The position numbers and the translations under genes were made by a program. DNA of 64,000 bases from Hydrogenophaga sp. NFH-34 (GTDB lineage: Bacteria; Pseudomonadota; Gammaproteobacteria; Burkholderiales; Burkholderiaceae_C), in assembly GCF_021401345.1 (NCBI RefSeq), contig NZ_JACBGE010000003.1, forward strand, positions 124,001-188,000, written 5' to 3'. A model generated the notes under the pieces. The model searched no databases. It was not told the DNA's origin and worked only from the letters and a program-made list of their open reading frames with translations. This document shows positions 38,335-46,850 of this stretch, one piece after another. Each line of letters begins with the position of its first letter. Position 1 is the first letter of the stretch.

Positions 38335-39381
38335 TTACCTGCCTTGGGATTTCAGGCGGGCGTCCAGGCGCGGGAACACGCGGCGCACGTTGCCTTCGTA
38401 CACCTGGTAGCGCTGGGCGTCGCTCAGATTGCCGGTGGCCTGCACGTAGCGCTTGGTGTCGTCGTAGTAGCTGCCGGTCTCCGGGTCGATGCCACGCACG
38501 GCGCCGATCATTTCGGAGGCGAAAAGGATGTTGTCGACCGGGATCACCTTGGTCAGCAGGTCGATGCCCGGCTGGTGGTACACGCAGGTGTCGAAGAAGA
38601 TGTTCTTGAGCAGGTGTTCGCTCAACAACGGCTTCTTCATCTCCTGCGCCAGACCGCGGTAACGGCCCCAGTGGTAGGGCGCGGCGCCACCGCCGTGGGG
38701 GATGATGAAGCGCAGCGTCGGGAAGTCCTTGAACAGGTCGCCCTGGATGAGCTGCATGATGGCCGTGGTGTCGGCGTTGATGTAGTGCGCGCCCGTGGTG
38801 TGGAAGCACGCATTGCAGCTGGTGCTCACGTGGATCATGGCCGGCACGTCGTACTCGACCATCTTTTCATAGATGGGGTACCAGTGGCGGTCGGTCAGCG
38901 GCGGGTTGGTCCAGTGGCCGCCCGAAGGATCGGGGTTGAGGTTGATGCCGACGTTGCCGTATTCCTTGATGCATTTCTCCATCTCGGGAATGCAGGTGGC
39001 AGGGTCGACGCCCGGGCTCTGCGGCAGCATGGCCACTGGCACGAAATTGTCGGGGAACAACTGGCTCACGCGGTAGCACAGCTCGTTGCAGATGGCGGCC
39101 CAGGTGCTGGACACGTTGAAATCGCCGATGTGGTGGGCCATGAAGCTGGCGCGCGGCGAGAACAGGGTGATGTCGGAGCCGCGCTCCTTCATGAGCCGCA
39201 ACTGGTTGGCCTCGATGGACTCGCGCAGTTCGTCGTCGCTGATCTTCAGATCGCTGACCTTGGGCATGGCGGCCGGGTCCTTGATCCCGGCAATCTGCTG
39301 GTTGCGCCAGTTTTCCAGCGCCTTGGGGGCCGTCGTGTAGTGGCCGTGGCAATCGATGATCAGGGGTTGTGACTGACTCAT
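38335..39381 (-). CDS. pmdE: 4-oxalomesaconate hydratase PmdE
   Basis: PmdE hydrates 4-oxalomesaconate to 4-carboxy-4-hydroxy-2-oxoadipate. The 348-residue amidohydrolase-fold protein has the metal motif IIDCHGHY at its N-terminus and FIIPHGGGAAPYHWGRY. It is the first gene of the pmdEFDABC operon, transcribed away from a LysR gene across 131 bp. Confidence 0.94.
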   Translation of the reverse strand: MSQSQPLIIDCHGHYTTAPKALENWRNQQIAGIKDPAAMPKVSDLKISDDELRESIEANQLRLMKERGSDITLFSPRASFMAHHIGDFNVSSTWAAICNELCYRVSQLFPDNFVPVAMLPQSPGVDPATCIPEMEKCIKEYGNVGINLNPDPSGGHWTNPPLTDRHWYPIYEKMVEYDVPAMIHVSTSCNACFHTTGAHYINADTTAIMQLIQGDLFKDFPTLRFIIPHGGGAAPYHWGRYRGLAQEMKKPLLSEHLLKNIFFDTCVYHQPGIDLLTKVIPVDNILFASEMIGAVRGIDPETGSYYDDTKRYVQATGNLSDAQRYQVYEGNVRRVFPRLDARLKSQGR

Positions 39382-39460
39382 GGTGGCTCCTCTTGAAGCC
39401 TCGGATTGTGGCCGGCACGACCAAAGGAACCAACCGTGTTCACCCGCTATCAGCTAGAAC

Positions 39461-39474
39461 AGATGTTTATATCT
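39461..39474. promoter_or_regulatory. Candidate LysR operator in the pmdE/pmdR gap
   Basis: AGAT-N6-ATCT (39461-39474) is an interrupted palindrome in the AT-rich part of the divergent gap. Position suggests binding by the adjacent LysR regulator. Not experimentally supported here. Confidence 0.4.
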
Positions 39475-39512
39475 ATGATGCAGTTATTCGCGAGCAGCCT
39501 GAGGCGGTGGTC

Positions 39513-40421
39513 ATGGACCTGAAACAACTCGAATACTTCGTCCGCGTGGCCGAGTTGGGCAGCTTCACCCGGGCGGCGGTGGCCCTGAACGTGGCCCAGC
39601 CCGCTTTGTCGCGCCAGATCCGGCTGCTGGAAGTGGAGCTGCGGCAGAACCTGCTGCTGCGCAACGGCCGCGGCGCCACCCCCACCGACGCCGGCAAGCT
39701 GCTGCTGGCCCACGGACGCGGCATCCTGCACCAGGTCGAACGCGCCAAGGAAGAACTCGGCCGGGTGCGCGGTGCGCTGGCGGGCCATGTGGCCATCGGC
39801 CTGCCCCCGAGCCTGGCGCGGGTGCTCACCGTGCCGCTGACCCGCCTGTTCCGCGAACAGCTGCCCGAAGCCAGCCTGTCCATCACCGAAGGCCTGTCGG
39901 CCACCATGCAGGAATGGCTGATCACCGGGCGGCTGGATCTGGCCGTTCTCTACAACGCCCAGCCCGTGCCCGAAATCGAGATCGCGCCGCTGCTGGACGA
40001 GGAAATCTGGCTGGTGCAGCCGCGCCCGCCCGGCCTGGCCGAGGACCCGCCGCCGCCGCCGCTGCCGCTGGCCGAGGTGGCCCGCCTGCCGCTGGTGATT
40101 CCCAGCCGACCGAACGCGCTGCGCATGCACGTCGAAACCGAGATGGCGGCCATCGGCTGCCGCCCTCAGGTGAGCCTGGAAATCGACGGCGTCTCGGCCA
40201 TCCTGGATCTGGTGGCCGAGGGCATGGGCGCTGCGCTGCTGTCGGCCAACGCCGTGGCCAGCTCGATCCGGCCTTCGGCCTACCGGCTGCGCCGCATCGA
40301 TCCGCCGCTGCGCACCCGCCTGAGCCTGGCCACCAGTTCACAACGGCCGGCCACGCTGACGCAGGAAGCGGCACAGCGCCTGATCCATGAAGCCCTGGCC
40401 CGCCTGGGCCAGGCCGCCTAG
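39513..40421 (+). CDS. LysR-family regulator of the pmd operon
   Basis: The 302-residue protein has the LysR helix-turn-helix (SFTRAAVALNVAQPALSRQI, residues ~19-38) and a substrate-binding domain. It is of the CbbR/nitrogen-assimilation-like group that starts MDLKQLEYFVRVAELGSF. ATG 39513 gives that start and follows GAGG; longer in-frame starts overlap pmdE. It is divergent from pmdE and probably activates the operon in response to protocatechuate or an intermediate. The AEC transporter gene converges seven bases downstream. Confidence 0.93.
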   Translation: MDLKQLEYFVRVAELGSFTRAAVALNVAQPALSRQIRLLEVELRQNLLLRNGRGATPTDAGKLLLAHGRGILHQVERAKEELGRVRGALAGHVAIGLPPSLARVLTVPLTRLFREQLPEASLSITEGLSATMQEWLITGRLDLAVLYNAQPVPEIEIAPLLDEEIWLVQPRPPGLAEDPPPPPLPLAEVARLPLVIPSRPNALRMHVETEMAAIGCRPQVSLEIDGVSAILDLVAEGMGAALLSANAVASSIRPSAYRLRRIDPPLRTRLSLATSSQRPATLTQEAAQRLIHEALARLGQAA

Positions 40422-40428
40422 AACCGGC

Positions 40429-41388
40429 TCAGCCCAGCCAGCCGCTGCCGTGCTGCAGCAGCCACAACAATCCACTGAGCGAGAAGAAGGCGGCCAGCGT
40501 CGTGACCAGCAGCGCCGCCGAAGCCAGCCCGGCGTGGCCGTGGCGCTGCGCCAGGATGGCGTAGATGCCAAACATCGGCAGCGCGCAGGTCAGCACCAAG
40601 GCCTGGCGCAGCGCGGGGTCCGCCACCGGCACCACCCACCACAGCAGGCCCAGCATCAGCAGCGGGTGCAGCACCAGCTTGCCCAGGGCAATCCCGACGA
40701 TCTGACCGCCCGTGCCGGATGGCGCCTTGAGCCCCACCAGGCTGCCGCCGATGACGAACAGCGACAGCGCGCCACTGGCCTGGGCGAACAGGGTGACGGT
40801 GCGCGACAGCGCCGAAGGCAGTGCCAACCCTGCGAGCGAAACGAGTGTGCCCGCCACGATGGCGATGATCATCGGATTGCGCAGCACCCCCTTGAGCGCC
40901 TGCGCCACCGAACGGCGCCAGTCGCCCTGGCCATCACCATCCAGATCTGTCAGCGCCAGCAGCAAGGGAATGATCAGCAGGTTTTCGACCACCATGTTCA
41001 GCGCCAGGCTCACGCCCGCCGTGGAGGCGCCGAGGGTCAGCAGCGCCACCGGGTAGCCGACGAAACCGCTGTTCGGGCATGTCATGCCCATGGCCACCGT
41101 GCCGGCGAGGCTCATGCTGCTGCGCTGCCCGAAACGCATCCAGACGAACCCGATGGTCAGCACCGCCAGGTTGGCCAGCGTGTAGGCCAGCAGGTAGGGG
41201 CCGTTGAAGATTTCGGCCACGGTGCGCTGGGACAGCGCGTTGAACAGCAGCGCTGGCAGCGCCAGGTTGATCACGAACTTGCCGAACACCCGCATGTCGG
41301 CAGGCGCAAACAGGCCGGCACGGGTGGTCGCGTAGCCCGCCAGGATGCACAGGTAGATCGGGCCGGTGATGGCCAGGATATCGAGCAT
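40429..41388 (-). CDS. AEC-family (auxin efflux carrier-like) transporter
   Basis: The 319-residue membrane protein has about ten hydrophobic segments in two five-segment halves, as in AEC carriers that move organic anions such as malate or malonate. Motifs include NSGFVGYPVALL and ALPMFGIYAILAQRHGHAG. It is the last gene of the unit tctC-like, DUF1932 dehydrogenase, AEC. Export or import of an aromatic or dicarboxylic acid is plausible. Confidence 0.88.
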   Translation of the reverse strand: MLDILAITGPIYLCILAGYATTRAGLFAPADMRVFGKFVINLALPALLFNALSQRTVAEIFNGPYLLAYTLANLAVLTIGFVWMRFGQRSSMSLAGTVAMGMTCPNSGFVGYPVALLTLGASTAGVSLALNMVVENLLIIPLLLALTDLDGDGQGDWRRSVAQALKGVLRNPMIIAIVAGTLVSLAGLALPSALSRTVTLFAQASGALSLFVIGGSLVGLKAPSGTGGQIVGIALGKLVLHPLLMLGLLWWVVPVADPALRQALVLTCALPMFGIYAILAQRHGHAGLASAALLVTTLAAFFSLSGLLWLLQHGSGWLG

Positions 41389-41402
41389 GATCGGTCAGCC
41401 CC

Positions 41403-42308
41403 TCAGTCGGCCGACCCTGCCGGGCGCGCCGCCAGCAGGGCATCGGCGTAGGCCTGCCAGGGCGGGTTCGGCCCCAGGTCGGCGAAGTGCCCGGCCTGGG
41501 CCTGTCCGGCCATCCAGTCGTGTTTGTCCGCAATGGCCGATGCCATGAACGGCTCGAAGCCCGCTTCGCACACGGTGTTGGCCGCTTCGCGCATCTCCTC
41601 GGCACGCCGGCGGCCGTGCTGCGCCACCCGGCTGAAGAAGTAGGCGCCCTGCTTCGTCCAGTCGATGCCGGGAAAGGTCTCCTGCAGCGTGGCGATCATG
41701 GCGTCTTCGACCCCGTACTGGCGGGCGGCGGTGTAGCTCTCGATGACCAGCGCCTCCAGGCCTTTGATCATCACGCTGCGGCACATCTTGGTGGCCGACG
41801 CCACGCCCAGGCGCTCGCTGGTCACCCGCGTATCCATGCCCAGCCGGGCCAGCACCGGTTGCAAGCCCGGCGCGTGCGCCCCACCCAGCAGCATGGGCAC
41901 GCGGATGCCATAAGGCGGTACCGAGGTCATGACCCCAGCCTCCACATAGCGCCCACCTGCCGCATCGATGAGGGCGGCCGCCTGTTGCTTGGTACCCGGC
42001 GACGCGGAGTTCAGGTCCAGGAAGTGGCAGCCGGGACGGATGTGCGGCGCCACCGCCTGCGCGACGGCCAGCGTGCTCGACGCCGTGACGGCCGAAATCA
42101 GCAGATCCGCCTGCGCGCACAACTCGGCCACGCTGCCACAAGCGTGCACGCCGGCCGATGCGGCGTGTGCCAGCGCTTCACCGGACGACGCGGGCTCGGC
42201 GAACTTGAGGTCCCAGGCCCCGGTCCAGGCCACCCCGTCGCGCAGGCCGGCCGAGAACACGCGCCCGACCTCGCCATAGCCGATCAGGCCCAGGCGCAGA
42301 CTGTCCAT
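41403..42308 (-). CDS. NAD(P)-dependent oxidoreductase with DUF1932 domain
   Basis: The 301-residue protein has a Rossmann NAD-binding domain (GLIGYGEVGRVFS), the beta-hydroxyacid dehydrogenase-like KMCRSVMIKGLEAL segment with the catalytic-position Lys, and a C-terminal DUF1932 domain. Such proteins occur in aromatic catabolic clusters but their reactions are mostly unknown. ATG 42308 follows GGGGAG; an upstream in-frame start is unlikely. It lies 14 bp before the AEC gene. Confidence 0.82.
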   Translation of the reverse strand: MDSLRLGLIGYGEVGRVFSAGLRDGVAWTGAWDLKFAEPASSGEALAHAASAGVHACGSVAELCAQADLLISAVTASSTLAVAQAVAPHIRPGCHFLDLNSASPGTKQQAAALIDAAGGRYVEAGVMTSVPPYGIRVPMLLGGAHAPGLQPVLARLGMDTRVTSERLGVASATKMCRSVMIKGLEALVIESYTAARQYGVEDAMIATLQETFPGIDWTKQGAYFFSRVAQHGRRRAEEMREAANTVCEAGFEPFMASAIADKHDWMAGQAQAGHFADLGPNPPWQAYADALLAARPAGSAD

Positions 42309-42385
42309 GGTCAAACTCCCCAAAGTGCAGTGCACCGGCCGGACGCGGGATGGCGCCTGGCCGGTGGTAGGTGGTCAGTCGGGTG

Positions 42386-43372
42386 TCACTGCTTCGGAAT
42401 GCCCGAGCGCTCGATGACCGCGCCCCAGCGGCGGATGTCGGCGGCCAGCAGTTCGGCGGCCTGCTCCGGCGTGCCGCCGGCCGGGTCGATATTGAGGTTG
42501 CGCAGCTTCTGTTGCACCTCGGGATTGGCCAGCGCGGCGTTGATGTCCTTGTTGAGACGCTCGATCACGGCACGTGGCGTTTTCGCCGGTGCGGCAAAGG
42601 CGTTCCACGACGAGGCCACAAACCCCTTGACGCCCTGCTCTTCGGCCGTCGGCACATCGGGCAGCGCGGTCGAACGCTTCTTGCCCGTGACCGCCAGCGC
42701 GCGGAACGCCCCCGACTTGATGTGGGTGAGCGCGGGCGCGAGGATTTCGACCCCGGCGTCGACCTGCTTGCCGCGCAGTGCGCCGATGAGCGCGGGCGTG
42801 CCGTTGAAGGGCACCACCTGCACGTTCATGTCAGCGCTGGACTTGAACAGCTCGGCCGCCAGGTGCTGGGTGCTGCCGATGTTGATGCTGCCGAGATTGA
42901 GTTTGTCCGGGTGTGCCTTGGCATAGCCCACCAGTTCGCCCAGAGTCTTGAAAGGCGACTCGGCCGGCACCAGGACCGCGATGTCGAAGGTGCCCAGAAT
43001 CGCGACCGGGGTGAAGTCGCGCACCGTGTCGTACGGCAGGGTCTTGAACAGGCCCGCCGTGACGGCCGTGCCGTTGGACATGAGGAACAGGGTATGGCCA
43101 TCGGGCTCGGCGCGCGCGACCGTCTCGGCAGCCACCACGCCACCGGCGCCCGGCCGGTTGTCGATGGTGACCGGCTGGCCCAGCGACTTGCTCAGTTCGG
43201 CCGCGACGATGCGCGCCGTCAGGTCACCCACGCCGCCAGCGCCGAACGGCACCACCACCCGCAGAGGTTTGGTCGGAAAGGCCTGGGCCCAGGTGGCCGG
43301 CGCGACGAGCACGCCCGGCAGCACCAGGGCGGCGGCCAGCAGTTGGCGACGAACGGAACGGAAAGAAGTCAT
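42386..43372 (-). CDS. Bug/TctC-family periplasmic substrate-binding protein
   Basis: The 328-residue protein has a signal peptide (cleavage near ATWAQA) and the TctC motifs KPLRVVVPFGAGG, VTIDNRPGAGG and GSINIGS. These proteins bind carboxylates for tripartite tricarboxylate transporters. No tctA or tctB is present in the window, so it may serve a distant transporter or act as a sensor partner. ATG 43372 follows AGGAGA. A terminator at 43418-43446 separates it from the TRAP genes. Confidence 0.9.
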   Translation of the reverse strand: MTSFRSVRRQLLAAALVLPGVLVAPATWAQAFPTKPLRVVVPFGAGGVGDLTARIVAAELSKSLGQPVTIDNRPGAGGVVAAETVARAEPDGHTLFLMSNGTAVTAGLFKTLPYDTVRDFTPVAILGTFDIAVLVPAESPFKTLGELVGYAKAHPDKLNLGSINIGSTQHLAAELFKSSADMNVQVVPFNGTPALIGALRGKQVDAGVEILAPALTHIKSGAFRALAVTGKKRSTALPDVPTAEEQGVKGFVASSWNAFAAPAKTPRAVIERLNKDINAALANPEVQQKLRNLNIDPAGGTPEQAAELLAADIRRWGAVIERSGIPKQ

Positions 43373-43417
43373 GCTTTGTCTCCTGTGGAAAGGCTGCTGG
43401 CCATGTTGCGGGGCCAC

Positions 43418-43446
43418 GAAAAAGGCCCGCGATCGTTCGCGGGCCT
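43418..43446 (-). terminator. Terminator of the TRAP dctQM unit
   Basis: A perfect 10-bp stem (43423-43432 with 43437-43446, loop of 4) is followed by TTTTT on the minus strand. It lies 25 bases after the dctM stop. Confidence 0.9.
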
Positions 43447-43471
43447 GCTGTCTGTCATGCGCGCAGGCCCA

Positions 43472-44788
43472 TCACAGGCGCAGCACGAACAGGGTGATCG
43501 ACGGGAAGAGCACCAGGATCGCCGTGCGCACCATGTCGCTGACCACGAAGGGCATGACGGCCCGGTAGGTGTGTGTGATGGGGACGTCCTTGGCCATGGA
43601 GTTGATCACGAACAGGTTCATCCCCACCGGTGGCGTGATGAGCCCGACCTCCACCACGATGAGCACCAGGATGCCGAACCAGATCGCCAGCTCTTCCGGC
43701 GGCAGGCCGAAATCGAGGTGGGAGATGATCGGGTAGAACACCGGAATGGTCAGCAGGATCATGGACAGGGAGTCCATGAAGCAGCCCAGGATGATGTAGA
43801 GCACCAGAATCGCCACCAGCACCAGCAACGGGCTCAGCCCCCAGCCGGCCACCGTGGTGGCCGCTTCCTGCGGCAGCTGGGACAGCGCCAGGAAGGTGTT
43901 GTAGACACCGGCCCCCAGCACGATCATGTAGATCATCCCGGAAGCGATCGCGGTGCCAATCACCGCCCCGAGCAGGGTCTTGCGGTTCAGGCCGCCACCC
44001 GCCCAGGCCGCAATGCCGGTGCTGAAAGCGCCGATGGCCGCGCCTTCGGTCGGCGTGAAGATGCCGGTGTAAATACCGCCGACCACCACCAGGAAGATGA
44101 CGATCACGGGCCAGGTGCGGACCGTGGCGGCGATGCGCTCTTTCATCGGCAGCGGCTTCATCGTGCCCATTTCTTCGGGCTTCCACCGCGCATAAATGGC
44201 AATCACGATCATGTAGCCAATCGCCGCCAGGATGCCGGGCACGAAGGCGGCCAGGAACAGCTTGGCGATGTTCTGCTCGGTCAGGATGGCGTAGATCACC
44301 AGCACCACCGACGGCGGAATCAGAATGCCCAGCGTCCCCCCGGCCGCCAGGCAGGCGGTGGAGATGCCCCCGGCATAGCCGGCGCGCTTGAGTTCGGGCA
44401 GGGCCACCTGCCCCATCGTGGCCGCCGTGGCCAGCGAGGAACCGCAGATCGCGCCAAAGCCGGCACAGGCGCCCACGGCCGCCATGGCCACGCCGCCTTT
44501 GCGGTGACCGATCCAGGCTTCCGCCGCCTTGAACAGCGCCTGCGACAAGCCGCCCAGTGCGGCAAACTGCCCCATCAGCAGGAACAGCGGGATGACCGAC
44601 AGGTTGTAGTTGGCGAAGGTGGTGAACGTGACCTGCTTGAACTGATTCAGTAGCGGATCGATGCTGCCGTAGACCATCCACGCGCCGCCCACGCCGCACA
44701 GCAGCATGGACAGACCGATCGGTACGCGGATGAAGATCAGCAGCAGCATGATCGGGAAAGACCACAGGGCCATCTCGATGGTGCTCAT
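43472..44788 (-). CDS. dctM: TRAP transporter large permease, DctM family
   Basis: The 438-residue protein has about 12 membrane segments and TRAP-M motifs such as GFGAICGSSLATAATMG and PPSVVLVIYAI. It moves the substrate with a sodium gradient and works with DctQ and a DctP binding protein. It follows dctQ by 37 bp. The nearby DctP paralogues suggest a carboxylate or aromatic acid substrate. Confidence 0.94.
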   Translation of the reverse strand: MSTIEMALWSFPIMLLLIFIRVPIGLSMLLCGVGGAWMVYGSIDPLLNQFKQVTFTTFANYNLSVIPLFLLMGQFAALGGLSQALFKAAEAWIGHRKGGVAMAAVGACAGFGAICGSSLATAATMGQVALPELKRAGYAGGISTACLAAGGTLGILIPPSVVLVIYAILTEQNIAKLFLAAFVPGILAAIGYMIVIAIYARWKPEEMGTMKPLPMKERIAATVRTWPVIVIFLVVVGGIYTGIFTPTEGAAIGAFSTGIAAWAGGGLNRKTLLGAVIGTAIASGMIYMIVLGAGVYNTFLALSQLPQEAATTVAGWGLSPLLVLVAILVLYIILGCFMDSLSMILLTIPVFYPIISHLDFGLPPEELAIWFGILVLIVVEVGLITPPVGMNLFVINSMAKDVPITHTYRAVMPFVVSDMVRTAILVLFPSITLFVLRL

Positions 44789-44825
44789 GTCTCGGATTCC
44801 TTAGGTTTCTTGTTGTGGTTGTGGA

Positions 44826-45365
44826 TCAATGAGCCACCTGGCTCTCGGAATCCCAGCCCTTGGGCTCGGAGGCCAGGCCCAGCTGCACCAGCGTCTTGGC
44901 CGCGTAGCAGAGACAGCCGATCACGGCGCCAACCATGCACAGGGCATAGGCCCACCAGATCGGCATCTGCAGGATGAACGTGGTTTCCAGGTATTCCTTC
45001 TTCTCCAGCATGCCGTCCCAGAGCTTCCAGGTCAGCACCAGCCAGATCGCGAGCATCAGCAGATCGCTGACGATCACCACCGAGCGCTGCGCCCACTTGG
45101 GCATGTGCATGTAGAGCAGATCCACCGTGGCGTGCCCACCGCGCAGATAGCACAGGGGCAGGAAGAAAAAGACCGCCACACCGACCCCGACTTCCACCAG
45201 TTCGAAGTCGCCCGGCACGGGCCCGAGGCCCAGCCCGATCAGGGCCCGCCCCGCCACGCTGGCCACCACCATCAGGGTCAGCACCAGCAGCACCACGCCG
45301 CCCGCAATCGCGGTCCAGCTCGCAAGTCGATATATCCAGCCAATCATCCTCGGGTCCTTTGTCAT
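44826..45365 (-). CDS. dctQ: TRAP transporter small permease, DctQ family
   Basis: The 179-residue protein has four hydrophobic segments, as usual for DctQ, and a central FELVEVGVGVAVFFFLPLCY segment. It assembles with DctM. ATG 45365 is given, but ATG 45347 has a better ribosome site (AAGGA) and is possible. An AT-rich region with a TTGGTT-N3-AACCAA palindrome precedes it. Confidence 0.9.
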   Translation of the reverse strand: MTKDPRMIGWIYRLASWTAIAGGVVLLVLTLMVVASVAGRALIGLGLGPVPGDFELVEVGVGVAVFFFLPLCYLRGGHATVDLLYMHMPKWAQRSVVIVSDLLMLAIWLVLTWKLWDGMLEKKEYLETTFILQMPIWWAYALCMVGAVIGCLCYAAKTLVQLGLASEPKGWDSESQVAH

Positions 45366-45508
45366 GTGGCAGGTGAGCCTGCCTGCTTTGCATTGTCTCT
45401 CAACGGGGCACTGACAGGCTTAAGGAACAGGGCCGGTCAGAATTTCATATACATGAATGAGTTTACCAATGGAGAATACTCACCTCCACCGCAAAAACCC
45501 CAATAGTT

Positions 45509-45523
45509 TTGGTTCATAACCAA
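45509..45523. promoter_or_regulatory. Palindrome upstream of dctQ
   Basis: TTGGTT-CAT-AACCAA is a perfect 6-bp inverted repeat in the 238-bp region before dctQ. It lies about 145 bp from the start codon and may be an operator. No matching regulator is obvious. Confidence 0.4.
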
Positions 45524-45562
45524 TTGCAGGCACCCTGGCGATGCGACGCCGGCGGAACAGAC

Positions 45563-45589
45563 GATGGCCTGCACGCGGTGCAGGCCATC
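45563..45589 (-). terminator. Hairpin after the first DctP gene
   Basis: A perfect 12-bp stem (45563-45574 with 45578-45589, loop GCG) lies 15 bases after the DctP stop. There is no T-tract, so it may protect or process RNA rather than terminate. Confidence 0.55.
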
Positions 45590-45603
45590 GGTTCGGGGTG
45601 CGA

Positions 45604-46641
45604 TCAGGCGTGCTGGGCGATCGCGGCACGCGCCTCGGCCACCAGCTTGGCACCATCGATGCCCTTGGCCTTGACTTCCTTGATCCAGTCGGATTCCACC
45701 GCCGAAGCGGTCCGGCGCCAGCGCTGCGTTTCGGCCGCATCAAGCGCCACGATGCGGTTGCCGGCCTTCGTGGCCAGTTCCAGGCCGATCTTGTCGCCCT
45801 CGTCCATGGCTTTGCCAAAGAGCGCGGCCGCTTCGATGCCGGCGTTGGCGTCGATGACCTTCTTCAGATCATCGGGCAGCTTTTCGTAGGAACCGCGGTT
45901 CATCACGAAGGCAAAGGTCTGCGTGAACAGGCCGTCCTTGCCGGCAAAGCTGGTGTGGTTCTTGACCAGCTCGGTGATCTTGATGGAGGGCGCCACTTCC
46001 CAGGGAATGGTGGCACCGTCGATCACCCCCTTGGACAGGGCTTCGGTCACGGCCGGCACGGGCAGACCAACCGGCGTCGCGCCGAGTTTGACCAGCATGT
46101 TGTTGATGATGCGCGAGCCCCCGCGGATCTTCATGCCGCGCAGGCTTTCCAGACCGGCAATCGGCTGCTTGGTGTGGAACAGGCCGGGGCCGTGCGTGTG
46201 CGCGGCCAGCAGCTTGACGCTGCGGAACTCGTCGGCAGCGTTCTTTTCGATGTAGGCGTGGAAGGCCCGGGAAGACGACTCCGCACCCCCGCACATGAAG
46301 GGCAACTCGAACACTTCGGCCTTGTTGAAACGGCCCGGGGTGTAGCCGAGCACGGTCCACGCCAGATCCACCACACCGTCCTTGGCCTGGTCGAACAGCT
46401 GCGGCGGCGTGCCGCCCATCTGCATGGCGTGGAAAAGCTGGATCTTGAGACGGCCACCCGACTCGGCTTCCACCTTGCGCGCCCAGGGCACGAGGGCACG
46501 CGAAGGAATCGGCGCCTGCGGCGGCAGGAACTGGTGCAGGCGCAGCGTGACCGTCTGCTGGGCAGCGACGGTACCCGATGCCACGGAAGCGGCGGTAGCG
46601 CCCAGCGTCAGCAGGGCGTGGCGACGGTTCATGGAAGGCAT
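45604..46641 (-). CDS. TRAP substrate-binding protein DctP, paralogue 1
   Basis: The 345-residue periplasmic protein has a Tat/Sec-like signal (MNRRHALLTLGATAAS). The DctP core has RGMKIRGGSRIINNML and AVTEALSKGVIDGATIPWEV, where the Arg binds the substrate carboxylate. ATG 46641 follows GGAG. It is one of three tandem copies that share most of their sequence. A CTATAACAAT motif (46721-46730) lies upstream. Confidence 0.92.
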   Translation of the reverse strand: MPSMNRRHALLTLGATAASVASGTVAAQQTVTLRLHQFLPPQAPIPSRALVPWARKVEAESGGRLKIQLFHAMQMGGTPPQLFDQAKDGVVDLAWTVLGYTPGRFNKAEVFELPFMCGGAESSSRAFHAYIEKNAADEFRSVKLLAAHTHGPGLFHTKQPIAGLESLRGMKIRGGSRIINNMLVKLGATPVGLPVPAVTEALSKGVIDGATIPWEVAPSIKITELVKNHTSFAGKDGLFTQTFAFVMNRGSYEKLPDDLKKVIDANAGIEAAALFGKAMDEGDKIGLELATKAGNRIVALDAAETQRWRRTASAVESDWIKEVKAKGIDGAKLVAEARAAIAQHA

Positions 46642-46720
46642 GTTCTGGAACTCCAATGGAAAAACGGGCAGACTGTGCCCGCCCAGCCCCCGACTGCCCA
46701 GTGCCCGCCGACACTTTCAG

Positions 46721-46730
46721 CTATAACAAT
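46721..46730 (-). promoter_or_regulatory. Conserved ATTGTTATAG motif upstream of DctP paralogue 1
   Basis: On the minus strand the decamer ATTGTTATAG lies about 80 bp before the start. The identical decamer is found upstream of DctP paralogue 3. It could be part of a -10 element or a regulator site. Confidence 0.4.
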
Positions 46731-46850
46731 TGAGCATAAAACAACGCCTCCGATGCGCTGCATCAGGCCCGGCGCCCGGGCCAGCGTGGCTGCCGGGCAG
46801 CGAACGTGGGCGGCGAGACCCCACCCATCTCATGTCACCGACGCGACAGA

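Noticed and set aside
45480-45603. Possible small gene in the region before dctQ
   Set aside because: The frame overlaps the DctP stop region and hairpin and has no ribosome site; palindromes here look regulatory.
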